NCBI GenBank assembly: GCA_046348225.1
Contig: JAXMEQ010000010.1
Coordinates: 62,001-126,000, forward strand
Length of the DNA: 64,000 nucleotides
Reading direction: 5' to 3'
Origin: JAXMEQ01 sp046348225
Lineage (GTDB): Bacteria; Pseudomonadota; Gammaproteobacteria; Burkholderiales; Burkholderiaceae_C
The position numbers and the translations under genes were made by a program. Shown in pieces: positions 1 to 8,654 of the stretch (its first letter is position 1; the number at the start of each line of letters is the position of its first letter). The notes beneath the pieces were generated by a model. That model was given only the letters and a program-made list of their open reading frames with translations, was not told the DNA's origin and made no database searches.

Positions 1-26
1 CTGAGCCATTGACGTTTGCGATTCAT
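1..26 (-). CDS. Start of an unidentified gene, cut by the window edge
   Basis: Reading the minus strand from 26, an ATG opens a frame MNRKRQWL that runs off the window. A GAGG-like ribosome-binding sequence lies about 10 bases before it (30-38 on the complement). A basic N-terminus followed by a hydrophobic residue would fit the beginning of a signal peptide, but eight residues cannot identify a family. It would be divergent from the cupin gene at 94. Confidence 0.35.
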
Positions 27-93
27 GGTGATCCCTCGTGGGTTGCATCGCCGCCTTCTTGCCGGGCGGCGCGCCGCAGTGTAGTCTGGGTGC

Positions 94-594
94 ATGAGCG
101 AACACAACCACCCCCATGACCACGCCCATGCCGATGCCGCCTGGAAGCACGACGGTGTGCGCGTGATTCCGGGCCACCAGCTCGACGCCAACACCGCGCA
201 GACGCCAGGCATGGACCGCAAGGCCGCCATCAACTTTGCGCGCGTGGGCGCGCAGAAGCTTTGGGCCGGAACCGTCACCATCCATGCCAACGCCAAGACC
301 GGCGCCCACCACCACGGCCACCTGGAAAGCGTGATCTACATCGTGCGGGGCCGGGCCCGGATGCGCTGGGGCGAGCACCTGGAGTTCACCGCCGAGGCCG
401 GGCCCGGCGACTTCATCTACGTGCCGCCCTTTGTGCCGCACCAGGAGATCAACGCCAGCCCGACCGAGCTGCTGGAATGCGTGCTGTGCCGCAGCGATGG
501 CGAGGCTGTGGCCGTTAACCTGGACATCGAGCCGGTCGAGAAGCCGGAAGCCGTGCTCTGGGTGGACCCCACGCACCCGCACGGCGGGGTGTAG
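94..594 (+). CDS. Cupin-domain protein
   Basis: A 166-residue single-domain cupin. The N-terminus is rich in His and Asp (residues 4-20) and could be a metal-binding tail. Both cupin motifs are visible. Motif 1 is around residues 70-86 (GAHHHGHLESVIYIVRG), with His72-His76 and Glu78 as likely metal ligands. Motif 2 is around 103-120 (GPGDFIYVPPFVPHQEIN), with His116 as ligand. Small cupins of this type are either metal-dependent enzymes or ligand-binding proteins, and nothing here fixes the substrate. There is no signal peptide, so it is probably cytoplasmic. It stands alone, between a divergent gene start at 26 and the glycine-zipper gene. Confidence 0.85.
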   Translation: MSEHNHPHDHAHADAAWKHDGVRVIPGHQLDANTAQTPGMDRKAAINFARVGAQKLWAGTVTIHANAKTGAHHHGHLESVIYIVRGRARMRWGEHLEFTAEAGPGDFIYVPPFVPHQEINASPTELLECVLCRSDGEAVAVNLDIEPVEKPEAVLWVDPTHPHGGV

Positions 595-603
595 GCGCTG
601 CGG

Positions 604-681
604 CGCGTGAGATTTGTCACGCGTCAGGTCGGGTGTCAGGTTTGTCCTACTTTCAGCTTTTACACGCCCCTACAGCGTGTA
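604..681. repeat. Two perfect inverted repeats in the intergenic region
   Basis: CGCGTGA (604-610) and TCACGCG (617-623) form a 7-bp stem with a 6-nt loop. TACACGC (661-667) and GCGTGTA (675-681) form a second 7-bp stem with a 7-nt loop. They lie between the cupin stop and the glycine-zipper start. Neither is followed by a T-run, so they look more like operators or 5' leader hairpins than intrinsic terminators. Function unknown. Confidence 0.45.
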
Positions 682-727
682 TCGGGAAGGCCCACCAACA
701 ATTTGAGGACATGACAAGGAGAACCTC

Positions 728-1366
728 ATGGACTCAATCTCTTCCCATCCCGCCATGCAACCCGGCCAGCAGGCCGGTTTTGGTGAACGCCTTCGCAACA
801 GCAAGGCCCTGCTGCCCACCGTGGCGGTACTGGGCGTGACCACCCTGGCGCTGGCGGCAGCGCTGGTCAGCGGCCACATCAGCGCGCGTGACGGCGTGCC
901 CGAGGCCCAGATGGCCCTGGGCCCGGCGCCTGCCAGCCAGAAGGCGCCGGCCAAACCGGCGGCCAAGCCTGCCACACCGGATGCCACACGGGTTGCGGCC
1001 AGCAGCTGTGCCAATTGCGGCGTGGTGGAATCGGTGGTCGCGGTACAGCGCCAGGGCCAGGTGAATGGCATTGGCAACAGCGGCATTGGCGTGGGCGCCA
1101 TCGGCGGCGCCGTGGTCGGCGGTCTGCTGGGCAACCAGATCGGCGGGGGCAGCGGCAAGACAGCCGCCACTGTGCTCGGCGCGGCCGGTGGTGCCTATGC
1201 GGGCCATGCGATTGAAAAGAACAGCAAGAAGGTCACCGTCTACCAGATGCGGGTGCGCATGAACGATGGCACCGTCCGCACCATCGAGCAGGGCAGCAGC
1301 CTGGCGGCCGGCTCGCGCGTGGTGGTGGAAGGCAACACCGCCCGCGTGATGCCCGTCAACAGCTAA
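728..1366 (+). CDS. Glycine-zipper 2TM-domain envelope protein
   Basis: A 212-residue protein with a membrane anchor at about residues 28-48, a Pro/Ala-rich linker (65-90), a CANC motif (94-97) and a Gly-zipper 2TM region at about 118-160 (repeated GxxxG spacing: GVGAIGGAVVGGLLGNQIGG). The C-terminal 50 residues form a small beta domain. This is the architecture of the SlyB / 17-kDa-antigen-like family of envelope proteins, here with an uncleaved N-terminal anchor rather than a lipobox. It is expected in the cell envelope with a structural or stress-related role. AAGGAGAA stands 6 bases before the ATG. Its stop overlaps the stop of the converging ligase gene by 4 bp. Confidence 0.8.
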   Translation: MDSISSHPAMQPGQQAGFGERLRNSKALLPTVAVLGVTTLALAAALVSGHISARDGVPEAQMALGPAPASQKAPAKPAAKPATPDATRVAASSCANCGVVESVVAVQRQGQVNGIGNSGIGVGAIGGAVVGGLLGNQIGGGSGKTAATVLGAAGGAYAGHAIEKNSKKVTVYQMRVRMNDGTVRTIEQGSSLAAGSRVVVEGNTARVMPVNS

Positions 1367-2829
1367 GCCGGGGCGTGCGCGCCTGACGCGAGGCCCGCGA
1401 GGGTCTCGCGCAGCGCGCGGCGCGACAGTTTGGCAGGCGCCTGCGGGTTCACGCTGTCCAGCTGCACCACGCGGAACCGCACCCACCAGAGTTCCTGGCA
1501 AACCGGCTCCAGCGCTTTCAGCACCTGGTCCTGGTGCGCAGCGGCCTGGCCGCACAGTGCCACCCACACCTCCTCCAGGCCGCGTGCATCGGGCAGCGAA
1601 CACACGGCCAGCTCATGGGCTGGCACCTGGTCACTCACCAGCTGCGCTTCAATGGTCTGCGGCAGCAGTTTCACACCGCCCAGGTTCATCACATCCGTGG
1701 CGCGGCCCGCCACATAGAGGTGCTGCGGGTCGGGCACGGTGCCGATGTCGCCGGGGTAGAACCAGCCGTCGCGGAAGTGGGGCTGGTGGTCGTGCCCGTC
1801 GAGATAGCCGTGGACCATGCCGGGCGTGCGCAGGCGGATGTGGCCGGTCTGGCCCCGCGGCAGCGGCTGGCCCTGTTCGTCCACGACCTCGGCGTCGCAG
1901 CCGGGTCGCAATCGCAGGCCCGTCCCGGGTTCACCATCCGAGCTCGCCGTGACGCCCGCTTCATTGGACGCATATACCTCGGTGACCGCCGTTGCCAGCC
2001 GGGCCAGGGCGTCTTGCCGCAGCGCAGGCGGCAAGCTTGCGCCGCCACAAAACACATGCAGCGCGGGCGGTGGGTGCCAGGCCGTGGGCAAGGTGCCCAG
2101 CCACTGTCCCAGCAGGCCGGGCAGGCAGAACAGATGCGTGACGCCGTACTGCGCCACCGCCTGCCAGGCATTGACGGCGGGTGCCAGCACCAGCACGGCA
2201 CCGCTGCGCGCGCAGGCATGGGCCTGGTAGCAGGCGGTGGACGCCGCAAGTTGCAGGGTGAGCAGGTAGCGCGAGTGCTCATGCAGTTGAAGGAGTGCCA
2301 CCCAGCTGCGGACCCGGTGATCCAGGGCTTGCCGGGTCAGCAGCATGCGACGCGGGGTACCGGTGGTGCCGGACGAGCGCGCCACGCGTGCGGCGGCGTT
2401 CACTGGCAGCGCCGGTGTCGCGGGCGCAGGCTGCGGCACGCCGGCAGCGGGGGGCTGCAGCCATTCCGGCGCCAGACGGTGCGTCACGCAGGCGGGTGTG
2501 GCGGGCAACGGGACAGTCGTGACCAGCAGGTCCGCGCGCTGGTGCAGGGTGGCCCAGGCTTCATGCTGCAGGTCAAGCAAGCCATCGCTCACAGCCCCCA
2601 ACTGCTCACAGGCCAGCACCAGCAGCCAATGCTGGTAGGCGTTCGGGCAGATCAGCGCAACAACGGTGCCGGCGCTGGCACCCAGCTTCTGCAGCACGTG
2701 GCAGGCCTGCGCCAGGTCCTGCTTCAGCTGCTGGCGTGTGACGGGACGGCCATGGTCCAGCACCGCCAGCGCGCCGGGTTGCGCCTGCGCATGGCGCGCG
2801 ATGAAATCTGCGGTGGTCTGCAGGCCCAT
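1363..2829 (-). CDS. AMP-binding acyl-CoA ligase family protein
   Basis: A 488-residue member of the ANL superfamily (acyl-CoA synthetases). The P-loop-like A3 motif SSGTTGTPRR is at 152-161, YASNEAG near 290, the hinge region YPGDIG near 357 and GRATDVMNLGG near 373, and the C-terminal catalytic Lys lies in APAKLSRR near 469. It should activate a carboxylic acid with ATP to an acyl-adenylate and then form a CoA thioester. The substrate is not evident. It is shorter than the usual 510-560 residues but has both domains. It follows the MDR oxidoreductase by 30 bp on the same strand, so the two may be co-transcribed. Confidence 0.8.
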   Translation of the reverse strand: MGLQTTADFIARHAQAQPGALAVLDHGRPVTRQQLKQDLAQACHVLQKLGASAGTVVALICPNAYQHWLLVLACEQLGAVSDGLLDLQHEAWATLHQRADLLVTTVPLPATPACVTHRLAPEWLQPPAAGVPQPAPATPALPVNAAARVARSSGTTGTPRRMLLTRQALDHRVRSWVALLQLHEHSRYLLTLQLAASTACYQAHACARSGAVLVLAPAVNAWQAVAQYGVTHLFCLPGLLGQWLGTLPTAWHPPPALHVFCGGASLPPALRQDALARLATAVTEVYASNEAGVTASSDGEPGTGLRLRPGCDAEVVDEQGQPLPRGQTGHIRLRTPGMVHGYLDGHDHQPHFRDGWFYPGDIGTVPDPQHLYVAGRATDVMNLGGVKLLPQTIEAQLVSDQVPAHELAVCSLPDARGLEEVWVALCGQAAAHQDQVLKALEPVCQELWWVRFRVVQLDSVNPQAPAKLSRRALRETLAGLASGAHAPA

Positions 2830-2859
2830 CGGGCCATTGTAGGAACCGCCCGGCAGGCC

Positions 2860-3897
2860 TCAGGCGTCGGCGACCTTCAGCACCAGCTTGCCGAAGTTGG
2901 CGCCCGAGAACAGCTTGAGCAGCGCGTCGGGGAAGTTGTCGATGCCTTCCACGATGTCTTCACGGCTTTTCATCCGGCCGTCTTTCAGGTAGCCCGCGAG
3001 CTCGGCCACGGCGGTGGGGAAGCGCTCGGTGTAGTCAAACACCACCATGCCTTCCATGCGGGCGCGGTTGACCAGCAGGCTCAGGTAGTTCTTCGGGCCC
3101 TGCACCGGCGTGGTGTTGTTGTACTGGCTGATGGCCCCACAGATGATGATGCGCGCGCCCCGGCCGATGCGGGTGAGCACGTCGTCCAGGATCTCGCCGC
3201 CCACGTTGTCGAAGTAGATGTCCACCCCTTTGGGGCAATGTTCCTTGAGCGCAGCCTTCACGTTGCCGGCCTTGTAGTCGATGCAGGCGTCAAAGCCCAG
3301 CTCGTTGACCACCCAGTCACACTTGGCGCGGCCGCCGGCAATGCCGACGACGCGGCAGCCCTTGATGCGGGCCAGCTGTCCCACCGTCTGGCCCACGGCA
3401 CCGGCGGCGCCGGACACCACCACGGTTTCGCCCGGCTTGGGGCTGCCGATGTCCAGCAGGCCGAAATAGCCCGTCATGCCCGGCATGCCCAGTACATTGA
3501 GCCACTGCGTCAGGCTGCCGGCGCGCAGGTCAATGCGCTGCAGGCCGCTGCGCCGGATCTGGTCTTCCGGCACCAGGCAGTATTCCTGCACGCCTGGCAT
3601 GGCCGAGACGATGTCGCCGGCCGCAAACTTCGGGTTGCGCGACGCCACCACCTTGCCGACGCCGCCAGCGCGCATGACCTCGCCAATGCCTACCGGTGGG
3701 ATGTAGCTCTTGCCGTCGTTCATCCAGCCGCGCATGGCGGGGTCGAGCGACAGCGCCAGCGTCTTGACCAGCACCCCGCCGTCGGCCGGCTCGGCCACGG
3801 GTTCGCTGGTGAACGCCCAGCATTCGGGGCCGGGCATGCCCACCGGGCGCTGGGCAAGGCGGACCTGGCGGTTGGTGAGGCTGGTGGCGATGTTCAT
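2860..3897 (-). CDS. NADP-dependent MDR-family reductase (CurA/PTGR-like)
   Basis: A 345-residue medium-chain reductase of the leukotriene B4 12-hydroxydehydrogenase / CurA group, which reduces the C=C bond of alpha,beta-unsaturated carbonyls with NADPH. Visible are the N-terminal GroES-like fold with LSLDPAMRGWM (50-59), the MPGMTGYFGL motif (138-147) typical of the clade, and the nucleotide-binding loop SGAAGAVG (162-169). Zinc-binding cysteines are absent, as expected for this branch. It is divergent from the SDR at 4035 and upstream of the acyl-CoA ligase. Substrate not predictable. Confidence 0.85.
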   Translation of the reverse strand: MNIATSLTNRQVRLAQRPVGMPGPECWAFTSEPVAEPADGGVLVKTLALSLDPAMRGWMNDGKSYIPPVGIGEVMRAGGVGKVVASRNPKFAAGDIVSAMPGVQEYCLVPEDQIRRSGLQRIDLRAGSLTQWLNVLGMPGMTGYFGLLDIGSPKPGETVVVSGAAGAVGQTVGQLARIKGCRVVGIAGGRAKCDWVVNELGFDACIDYKAGNVKAALKEHCPKGVDIYFDNVGGEILDDVLTRIGRGARIIICGAISQYNNTTPVQGPKNYLSLLVNRARMEGMVVFDYTERFPTAVAELAGYLKDGRMKSREDIVEGIDNFPDALLKLFSGANFGKLVLKVADA

Positions 3898-4034
3898 GCT
3901 GTCTCCTGGTGGGTACCGCGAAAGGTGCCAGATGGTAATGAGAAGGTTTCTTTTGCACGGTAGCGCACGCGACAGGCTTTCAGGGTGCAGACTCTATGCT
4001 TTCAATCCGTGCCGCCTCAACCCCGGAGCTGACC

Positions 4035-4850
4035 ATGGCCTCTTCCGCATCTTCCGACCGTTCCAACCCTGTGGCGCTGGTCACGGGCGCGTCGTCCGGC
4101 ATTGGCGAAGCATTGGCGCCCTGTTTTGCTGCCGCCGGACACGACCTGGTGCTGGTGGCGCGCAGCGCCGACAAGCTGCAGGTGCTGGCGCGGCAGCTGG
4201 CCGACGACCATGGCATCAAGGCCTGGGTCGAGCCGGCCGACCTGGCGCAGCCCGGCGCCGCAGCCCGGCTCGTGGCGACGCTGCGGCGCAAGCGCCGGCG
4301 CATTGATGTGCTGGTGAACAACGCCGGTGTGCTGGTGCAGGGCCCGTTTGTGGGCATGAAGCGCGGCGAAGCCGGCCGCATGATCGACCTGAACATCAGC
4401 GGCCTGACGGCGCTGCTGGACGAACTGCTGCCCGCCATGGTGGCGCGCGGTTCGGGCCGGGTGCTGAACGTGGCGTCCATCGCAGCGTTCCAGCCCGTGC
4501 CCACCCTGGCCACCTACGCGGCGACCAAGGCCTATGTGCTGTCGCTGACCGAGTCGCTGGCCGAAGAACTGCGTGGCACCGGTGTGACCATCACCGCCCT
4601 GTGCCCCGGCATCACCGCCACACCCATGCTGGGGCAGGCGGCCAGCGCCAACGCGCGGCTCTCGGAGTTGCCGGCGTTTCTGGTGGGCGATGTGCACGAC
4701 GTGGCCCGCCAGGGCTTTGAGGCCTGCATGCGCGGCGACGTGATCTGCGTGCCCGGTGTCGTCAACCGGGCGGCCATGGTGGCATCGCGCGGCACGCCCA
4801 AGTGGCTGGTGCGACGCATCGGCGGATGGATTGGAAGGCAGGCACTTTGA
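4035..4850 (+). CDS. Short-chain dehydrogenase/reductase (SDR)
   Basis: A 271-residue classical SDR with TGASSGIG at 17-24 (NAD(P) binding), NNAG at 95-98, catalytic Ser148, and YAATK at 161-165 (Tyr161, Lys165). Arg43 after the second strand favours NADPH. The start at 4035 is chosen because CGGAGCTG sits 6 bases upstream; an in-frame ATG at 3996 has no such site. The gene ends just before dispersed-repeat copy C, in whose head the next gene begins. Substrate unknown. Confidence 0.85.
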   Translation: MASSASSDRSNPVALVTGASSGIGEALAPCFAAAGHDLVLVARSADKLQVLARQLADDHGIKAWVEPADLAQPGAAARLVATLRRKRRRIDVLVNNAGVLVQGPFVGMKRGEAGRMIDLNISGLTALLDELLPAMVARGSGRVLNVASIAAFQPVPTLATYAATKAYVLSLTESLAEELRGTGVTITALCPGITATPMLGQAASANARLSELPAFLVGDVHDVARQGFEACMRGDVICVPGVVNRAAMVASRGTPKWLVRRIGGWIGRQAL

Positions 4851-4860
4851 CCCCGTTCTT

Positions 4861-4920
4861 TGAAGAAAATCGGGCTCCAGCCCGCATCCGGATTGCGTGA
4901 GGCGCTATGAAAAATGTAGC
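4861..4920 (-). repeat. Dispersed palindromic element, copy C
   Basis: On the minus strand the head GCTACATTTTTCATAGC (4904-4920) is followed by a tail that contains GCCTCACGCA, then seven bases, then TGCGGGCTGGAG. The tail's CGCA and TGCG can pair as a second small hairpin. On the plus strand the head contains the ATG (4907) of the following reductase gene. Same family as copies at 20796, 29815, 35286, 37929, 46625 and 60661. Confidence 0.8.
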
Positions 4921-6121
4921 AAATGAACGCCGCCATGACGTGGTGCTGTACGGCGCCAGCGGCTTTGTCGGGCGCCAGACGGTGGCCTACTTCGTCCAGC
5001 ATGGTCAGGGCCTGCGCTGGGCGCTGGCCGGGCGCAGTGCCGACCGGCTGGCCGCCGTGCAGCGCGACACCGGCGCCAGCATGGCCGGCGTGGTGGTGGC
5101 CGACGCGCAGGACGCCGCGGCGCTGGACGCGCTGGCGCGCAGCGCACGGGTGGTGCTGAGCACGGCCGGGCCGTTTGCCGTGCATGGCAGCGAACTGGTC
5201 GCCGCCTGCGTTCGCCATGGCACGCACTATGTGGACATCACCGGCGAGACGCCCTGGGTGCGCGGACTGATTGACCGCCACCACACGCAGGCGGCCCGCG
5301 ACGGCACCCGCATCATTCCCTGCGCCGGCTTTGACTCGGTGCCGTCCGACCTGGGCGCCTGGCTGCTGGTGCAGGCGCTGCGCCAGGCCGGCCAGACCTG
5401 CGTACAGGCCAAGGCCAGTTACACCGTGCGTGGCGGCTTCAACGGCGGCACGCTGGCCTCGGCGCTGAACATGCTGGACACCGGACAGGCCGCGCTGCTG
5501 GCCGACCCGTACCTGCTGAACCCGGCGGACGCGCGGCCCGCCGCCGCCAGCGCCGATGACGCCGACCCCGACGCACCCCACCGCGACGCCGACTTTGGCG
5601 CCTGGCTCGGGCCCTTCTTCATGGGGCCGGTCAACACGCGGGTGGTGCGGCGCAGTGCCGCGCTGCTGGGCTACGGCAGCGGCTTTCACTACCAGGAGTA
5701 CCTGCGCTTCGGCTCAGGCGCCGCAGCGGCGCTGGCCGCCGCGGGCATGAGCTTCGGCATGAATGCCAGCCAGTCGGCGCTGAAGCTGGCGCCGGTGCGC
5801 CGGCTGGCGCGCGCGATGGCGCCCGCACCGGGCCAGGGCCCGTCCGAACGCAGCATGGACGCCGGCTCCTTCCGCTGCGAGCTGGTGGGCCGCGGCGACC
5901 GCGGTGCCCTGGTGCGGGCCCGCATTGCGGCCCGGGGCGACCCCGGCAACCGGGCCACCACCGTGATGGTTTGTGAAGCCGCGCTGGCGTTGGCGCAAGA
6001 TGGGGCCCAGTTGCCCGGCGGGCGCCGCCTGGGCGGTGTGCTCACCCCGGCCAGCGGGCTGGGCGATGCGCTGGTGCAGCGGCTGCGCCGCGCCGGCATG
6101 ACCCTCGAAATTCTGCAATGA
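4907..6121 (+). CDS. Saccharopine dehydrogenase-like / trans-acting enoyl reductase family protein
   Basis: A 404-residue protein with an N-terminal Rossmann motif (VLYGASGFVGRQTVAYF, about residues 13-29) and the fold of the saccharopine-dehydrogenase-like oxidoreductases. This group includes mycobacterial trans-acting enoyl reductases and SCCPDH-like proteins. ITGETPWVRGLIDRHH (about 110-125) and CAGFDSVPSDLG (about 140-151) are typical of the family. The ATG and first five codons lie inside dispersed-repeat copy C, and no strong ribosome-binding site precedes it, so a repeat insertion may have replaced the original start region. Substrate unknown, perhaps a lipid. Confidence 0.8.
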   Translation: MKNVANERRHDVVLYGASGFVGRQTVAYFVQHGQGLRWALAGRSADRLAAVQRDTGASMAGVVVADAQDAAALDALARSARVVLSTAGPFAVHGSELVAACVRHGTHYVDITGETPWVRGLIDRHHTQAARDGTRIIPCAGFDSVPSDLGAWLLVQALRQAGQTCVQAKASYTVRGGFNGGTLASALNMLDTGQAALLADPYLLNPADARPAAASADDADPDAPHRDADFGAWLGPFFMGPVNTRVVRRSAALLGYGSGFHYQEYLRFGSGAAAALAAAGMSFGMNASQSALKLAPVRRLARAMAPAPGQGPSERSMDAGSFRCELVGRGDRGALVRARIAARGDPGNRATTVMVCEAALALAQDGAQLPGGRRLGGVLTPASGLGDALVQRLRRAGMTLEILQ

Positions 6122-6131
6122 AAGGACCTGC

Positions 6132-6413
6132 ATGAAAGCCGTCTGGAACGATACCGTTATCGCCGAGAGCGACGACACCGTGGTGGTGGAGGGCAACCAC
6201 TACTTTCCCGAAAGCGCCCTCAAGCGCGAGTACGTGACCTTCAGCAACCACAAGACCACCTGTGGCTGGAAGGGGCAAGCGAGCTACTACTCGCTCATCG
6301 TCAATGGCGAGATGAACATCGACGCCGTCTGGTACTACCCCGACCCGAAGCCCGAGGCCGAGTCCATCAAGGGCCGCGTGGCGTTTTGGAAGGGCGTCAA
6401 GGTCGCGGCCTGA
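6132..6413 (+). CDS. DUF427 domain protein
   Basis: A 93-residue single-domain DUF427 protein. The signature runs from VWNDTVIAESDDTVVVEGN near the start to CGWKGQASYYS (about 52-62) and AVWYYPDPKPEA (about 73-84), and fills the whole length. AAAGGACC precedes the ATG. It follows the reductase stop by 10 bp and is probably co-transcribed with it. The biochemical function of DUF427 is not established. Confidence 0.9.
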   Translation: MKAVWNDTVIAESDDTVVVEGNHYFPESALKREYVTFSNHKTTCGWKGQASYYSLIVNGEMNIDAVWYYPDPKPEAESIKGRVAFWKGVKVAA

Positions 6414-6415
6414 AT

Positions 6416-6919
6416 TCAGGCCCCGGCCAGCGTGGCGGCCGGGATGGGCGAAGGCCCGCAGCTTCCGCCGCAGCCCTGGATCATGTCGGCGGGCAGGGCG
6501 TCGGGCATGGTCACGCGTCCGGTGAGCGGGTCGTAGCCCACCCGGCGCACATGCAGCGCCAGTGCCGCGTCCATGCTTTGCGCATGCTGGGGGAACCAGA
6601 CGGCCAGCTCGGACGCCATCTGGCGCACCAGGGCCAGGTCGCCTTCGGCGCCGCGGCGCCCGCCTTCGCGCATCACGGCCAGCACCACCTTGTGCTGGGT
6701 GCTGTGGCAGTTGCCGGATGAAAAGCGCGTGTCAGCCATCCACTGGTCTTCGCGGTCGAAATGCGCCTGGGTGTGCTCCACCAGGGCCGCCCACGCAGGC
6801 AGCAGGTCGCGGTCGTCGGCCTGCGCGGCCGCAGCCAGCAGGTCCACAAACTCGCGGTGGGTGTTGTCCATCAGCGGCAAGTCCAGCGACAGCGCGTCGC
6901 TCCATTCCAGCACGGTCAT
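6416..6919 (-). CDS. Hemerythrin-domain protein
   Basis: A 167-residue bacteriohemerythrin-like protein with a complete diiron ligand set: His21, His49, His53, Glu57, His72, His76, His112 and Asp117, in the contexts NTHREF, HTQAHFDRED, CHSTQH and WFPQHAQSMD. Such domains bind O2 reversibly or sense O2/NO. After the four-helix bundle there is an extra 45-residue tail with a CGGSCG motif (150-155), which is not part of the canonical fold and might bind a metal or form a disulfide. It converges with the DUF427 gene (2 bp between stops). Confidence 0.88.
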   Translation of the reverse strand: MTVLEWSDALSLDLPLMDNTHREFVDLLAAAAQADDRDLLPAWAALVEHTQAHFDREDQWMADTRFSSGNCHSTQHKVVLAVMREGGRRGAEGDLALVRQMASELAVWFPQHAQSMDAALALHVRRVGYDPLTGRVTMPDALPADMIQGCGGSCGPSPIPAATLAGA

Positions 6920-7000
6920 CGGGTGGGCTCCAGCAAGATGCCGCCAGCTTAGGCGGGCGGGTCGGGCCGGTTTTTGATCTGGCTCAGTTATGCTTTGAAA

Positions 7001-7738
7001 ATGAGTCTTTCATTGCTTCCCCCGCCCGTTTGCGCACCGGCTGATCTCGTTGCCACGCTGCAGCGGCAGGGCTATGCCGTGCTCTCGCCCGAAGGCGTGC
7101 AGCAGCTGGCCGGCTGCACCGCGGCTGAACTGGAGGCCCTGCGCGCCGGCTGGGGCGACCTGCCGCCCGACGCCTACCTGAAGGACGGCGGCCGCTACCG
7201 CCGCCGGCGGCATTCGTGTTTCGTCGCGGAGGGGCCTAGCCTGACGGCCGTGCCGCACCGCGCGCACTGGCAGCCGGTGGAATACAACGCCTTGCACGGC
7301 GGCATGCAGCGCTGGTTTGAGCCCATGCTGTCGGCCACGGTAGCCCAACCGGCCTGGGCGCGCCTGGTGCTCGCGTTGGCAGATGTGAGCTCGGCGCTCA
7401 AGGGAGCACAGCCCTGGTTTGTGGAGGCGCACCAGTTCCGCATCGACACCACCGACGGCATTGGCCGCCCCACGCCGGAAGGCGCGCACCGCGACGGCGT
7501 GGACCTGGTGGCGGTGTTCCTGGTCGGGCGCGAAGGCATCAAGGGCGGCGAAACGCGGGTGTTCGAAGCGGCAGGCCCGAACGGACAGCGCTTCACGCTC
7601 ACTGAGCCGTGGTCGCTGCTGCTGCTGGACGACGAACGGGTGATCCACGAGTCCACCCCGATCCAGCCCACCGCTGAAAAGGGCCACCGCGACACGCTGG
7701 TGGTGACCTGCCGCGCCGGCGGCTTTCAGGGGGGCTGA
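7001..7738 (+). CDS. 2OG-Fe(II) dioxygenase of the PF10014 type, possible amino-acid hydroxylase
   Basis: A 245-residue protein resembling the 2OG-Fe_dioxy_2 family, to which the free L-isoleucine hydroxylase IDO belongs. Features are KDGGRYRRRR (61-70), HQFRI (144-148), the iron triad His163-x-Asp165 and His216, and Arg230 fourteen residues later as the likely 2-oxoglutarate anchor. Start 7001 (ATG) is preferred over an upstream TTG at 6974; the ribosome-binding site is weak. It lies 4 bp before a LysR gene and beside an amino-acid-binding protein and a racemase, which supports an amino-acid substrate (inference). Confidence 0.8.
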   Translation: MSLSLLPPPVCAPADLVATLQRQGYAVLSPEGVQQLAGCTAAELEALRAGWGDLPPDAYLKDGGRYRRRRHSCFVAEGPSLTAVPHRAHWQPVEYNALHGGMQRWFEPMLSATVAQPAWARLVLALADVSSALKGAQPWFVEAHQFRIDTTDGIGRPTPEGAHRDGVDLVAVFLVGREGIKGGETRVFEAAGPNGQRFTLTEPWSLLLLDDERVIHESTPIQPTAEKGHRDTLVVTCRAGGFQGG

Positions 7739-7742
7739 CGTC

Positions 7743-8639
7743 ATGCGGCTGCGCCACATCGAGGTGTTCAACGCCATCATGCTCACCGGCAGTGTGAGTG
7801 GCGCGGCCCGTCTGGTGAATGTGACGCAACCGGCCGTGAGCCGCATCCTGCAGCACGCGGAGTCGCAACTCGGGCTGGCACTGTTCCAGCGCACCAAGGG
7901 GCGGCTCACGCCCACGCCCGAGGCGCTGGCGCTGTACCCGCACATCGAACGGCTGTTTGCGCAGCTCGACGAAGTGCAGCGCCTGGCCGCCAACTTGAAG
8001 GCCGGCAAGACCGCGCAGGCGCTGCGCATCCTGACGGTGCTGGCACTGAGCTACGAGGTGCTGCCGCGCGCGCTCAAGCGCTTTCGCGCAACCTACCCCG
8101 ACGTGGCGGTGCACGTGCAGTCACTGCACTCGGCGCAGGTGGTGTCGGGCCTGGTGCTGCAGGAGGCGGATGTGGGTCTGGTGCTCAGCCCCATCAGCCA
8201 CCCGGCGCTGACGCAGGAGCCGCTGGCTGACGGGCGCCTGGTCTGCGTGGCCCCCAAAGGCGTGCTGCCCGTGCGGCTGGCGCGTGCCGCACAGCTCAGC
8301 CTGCCCGACCTGGCTGGCTTCCCGGTGATTGCGCTGGACGCGCGCGACCCGATGGGCATCAGCCTCGCCCAGGCCTGCCGCGAGGCCGGTGTGGGTCTGC
8401 GCAGCGACATTTCGGTACAGACCTACCACGCTGCGCTGGCCTTTGCCCACCACGGCATGGGCCTGGCGCTGGTGGACAGCTTCACGGCGATGTCGGCCGA
8501 CCGCAAGCTCGTGAATGTGCTGCCGCTTGACCCGGTGCTGCCGGTGCCGCTGCGGGCCCTGCATCCCGCGGGCAAGCCGGGCTCGGTGCCGTTGCGGGCC
8601 TTTGTCCGCTGCGTGCAGCAGGCGGTCAGCGACATCTGA
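7743..8639 (+). CDS. LysR-family transcriptional regulator
   Basis: A 298-residue LTTR. The N-terminal winged HTH is at about 1-60 (LRHIEVFNAIMLTGSVSGAA, then TQPAVSRILQHAE), followed by a linker helix and a two-lobed co-inducer domain from about residue 90. It is 4 bp downstream of the dioxygenase and 118 bp upstream of the amino-acid-binding-protein gene. Local regulation of one or both is likely, with an amino acid as co-inducer (inference). A 6-bp inverted repeat at 8655-8678 is a candidate site. Confidence 0.9.
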   Translation: MRLRHIEVFNAIMLTGSVSGAARLVNVTQPAVSRILQHAESQLGLALFQRTKGRLTPTPEALALYPHIERLFAQLDEVQRLAANLKAGKTAQALRILTVLALSYEVLPRALKRFRATYPDVAVHVQSLHSAQVVSGLVLQEADVGLVLSPISHPALTQEPLADGRLVCVAPKGVLPVRLARAAQLSLPDLAGFPVIALDARDPMGISLAQACREAGVGLRSDISVQTYHAALAFAHHGMGLALVDSFTAMSADRKLVNVLPLDPVLPVPLRALHPAGKPGSVPLRAFVRCVQQAVSDI

Positions 8640-8654
8640 GCGCGTCCTCATGAG

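Noticed and set aside
1534..3963. An 809-codon plus-strand frame opposite the acyl-CoA ligase and MDR genes
   Set aside because: Antisense to two well-supported enzymes, with no recognisable domain or start site.
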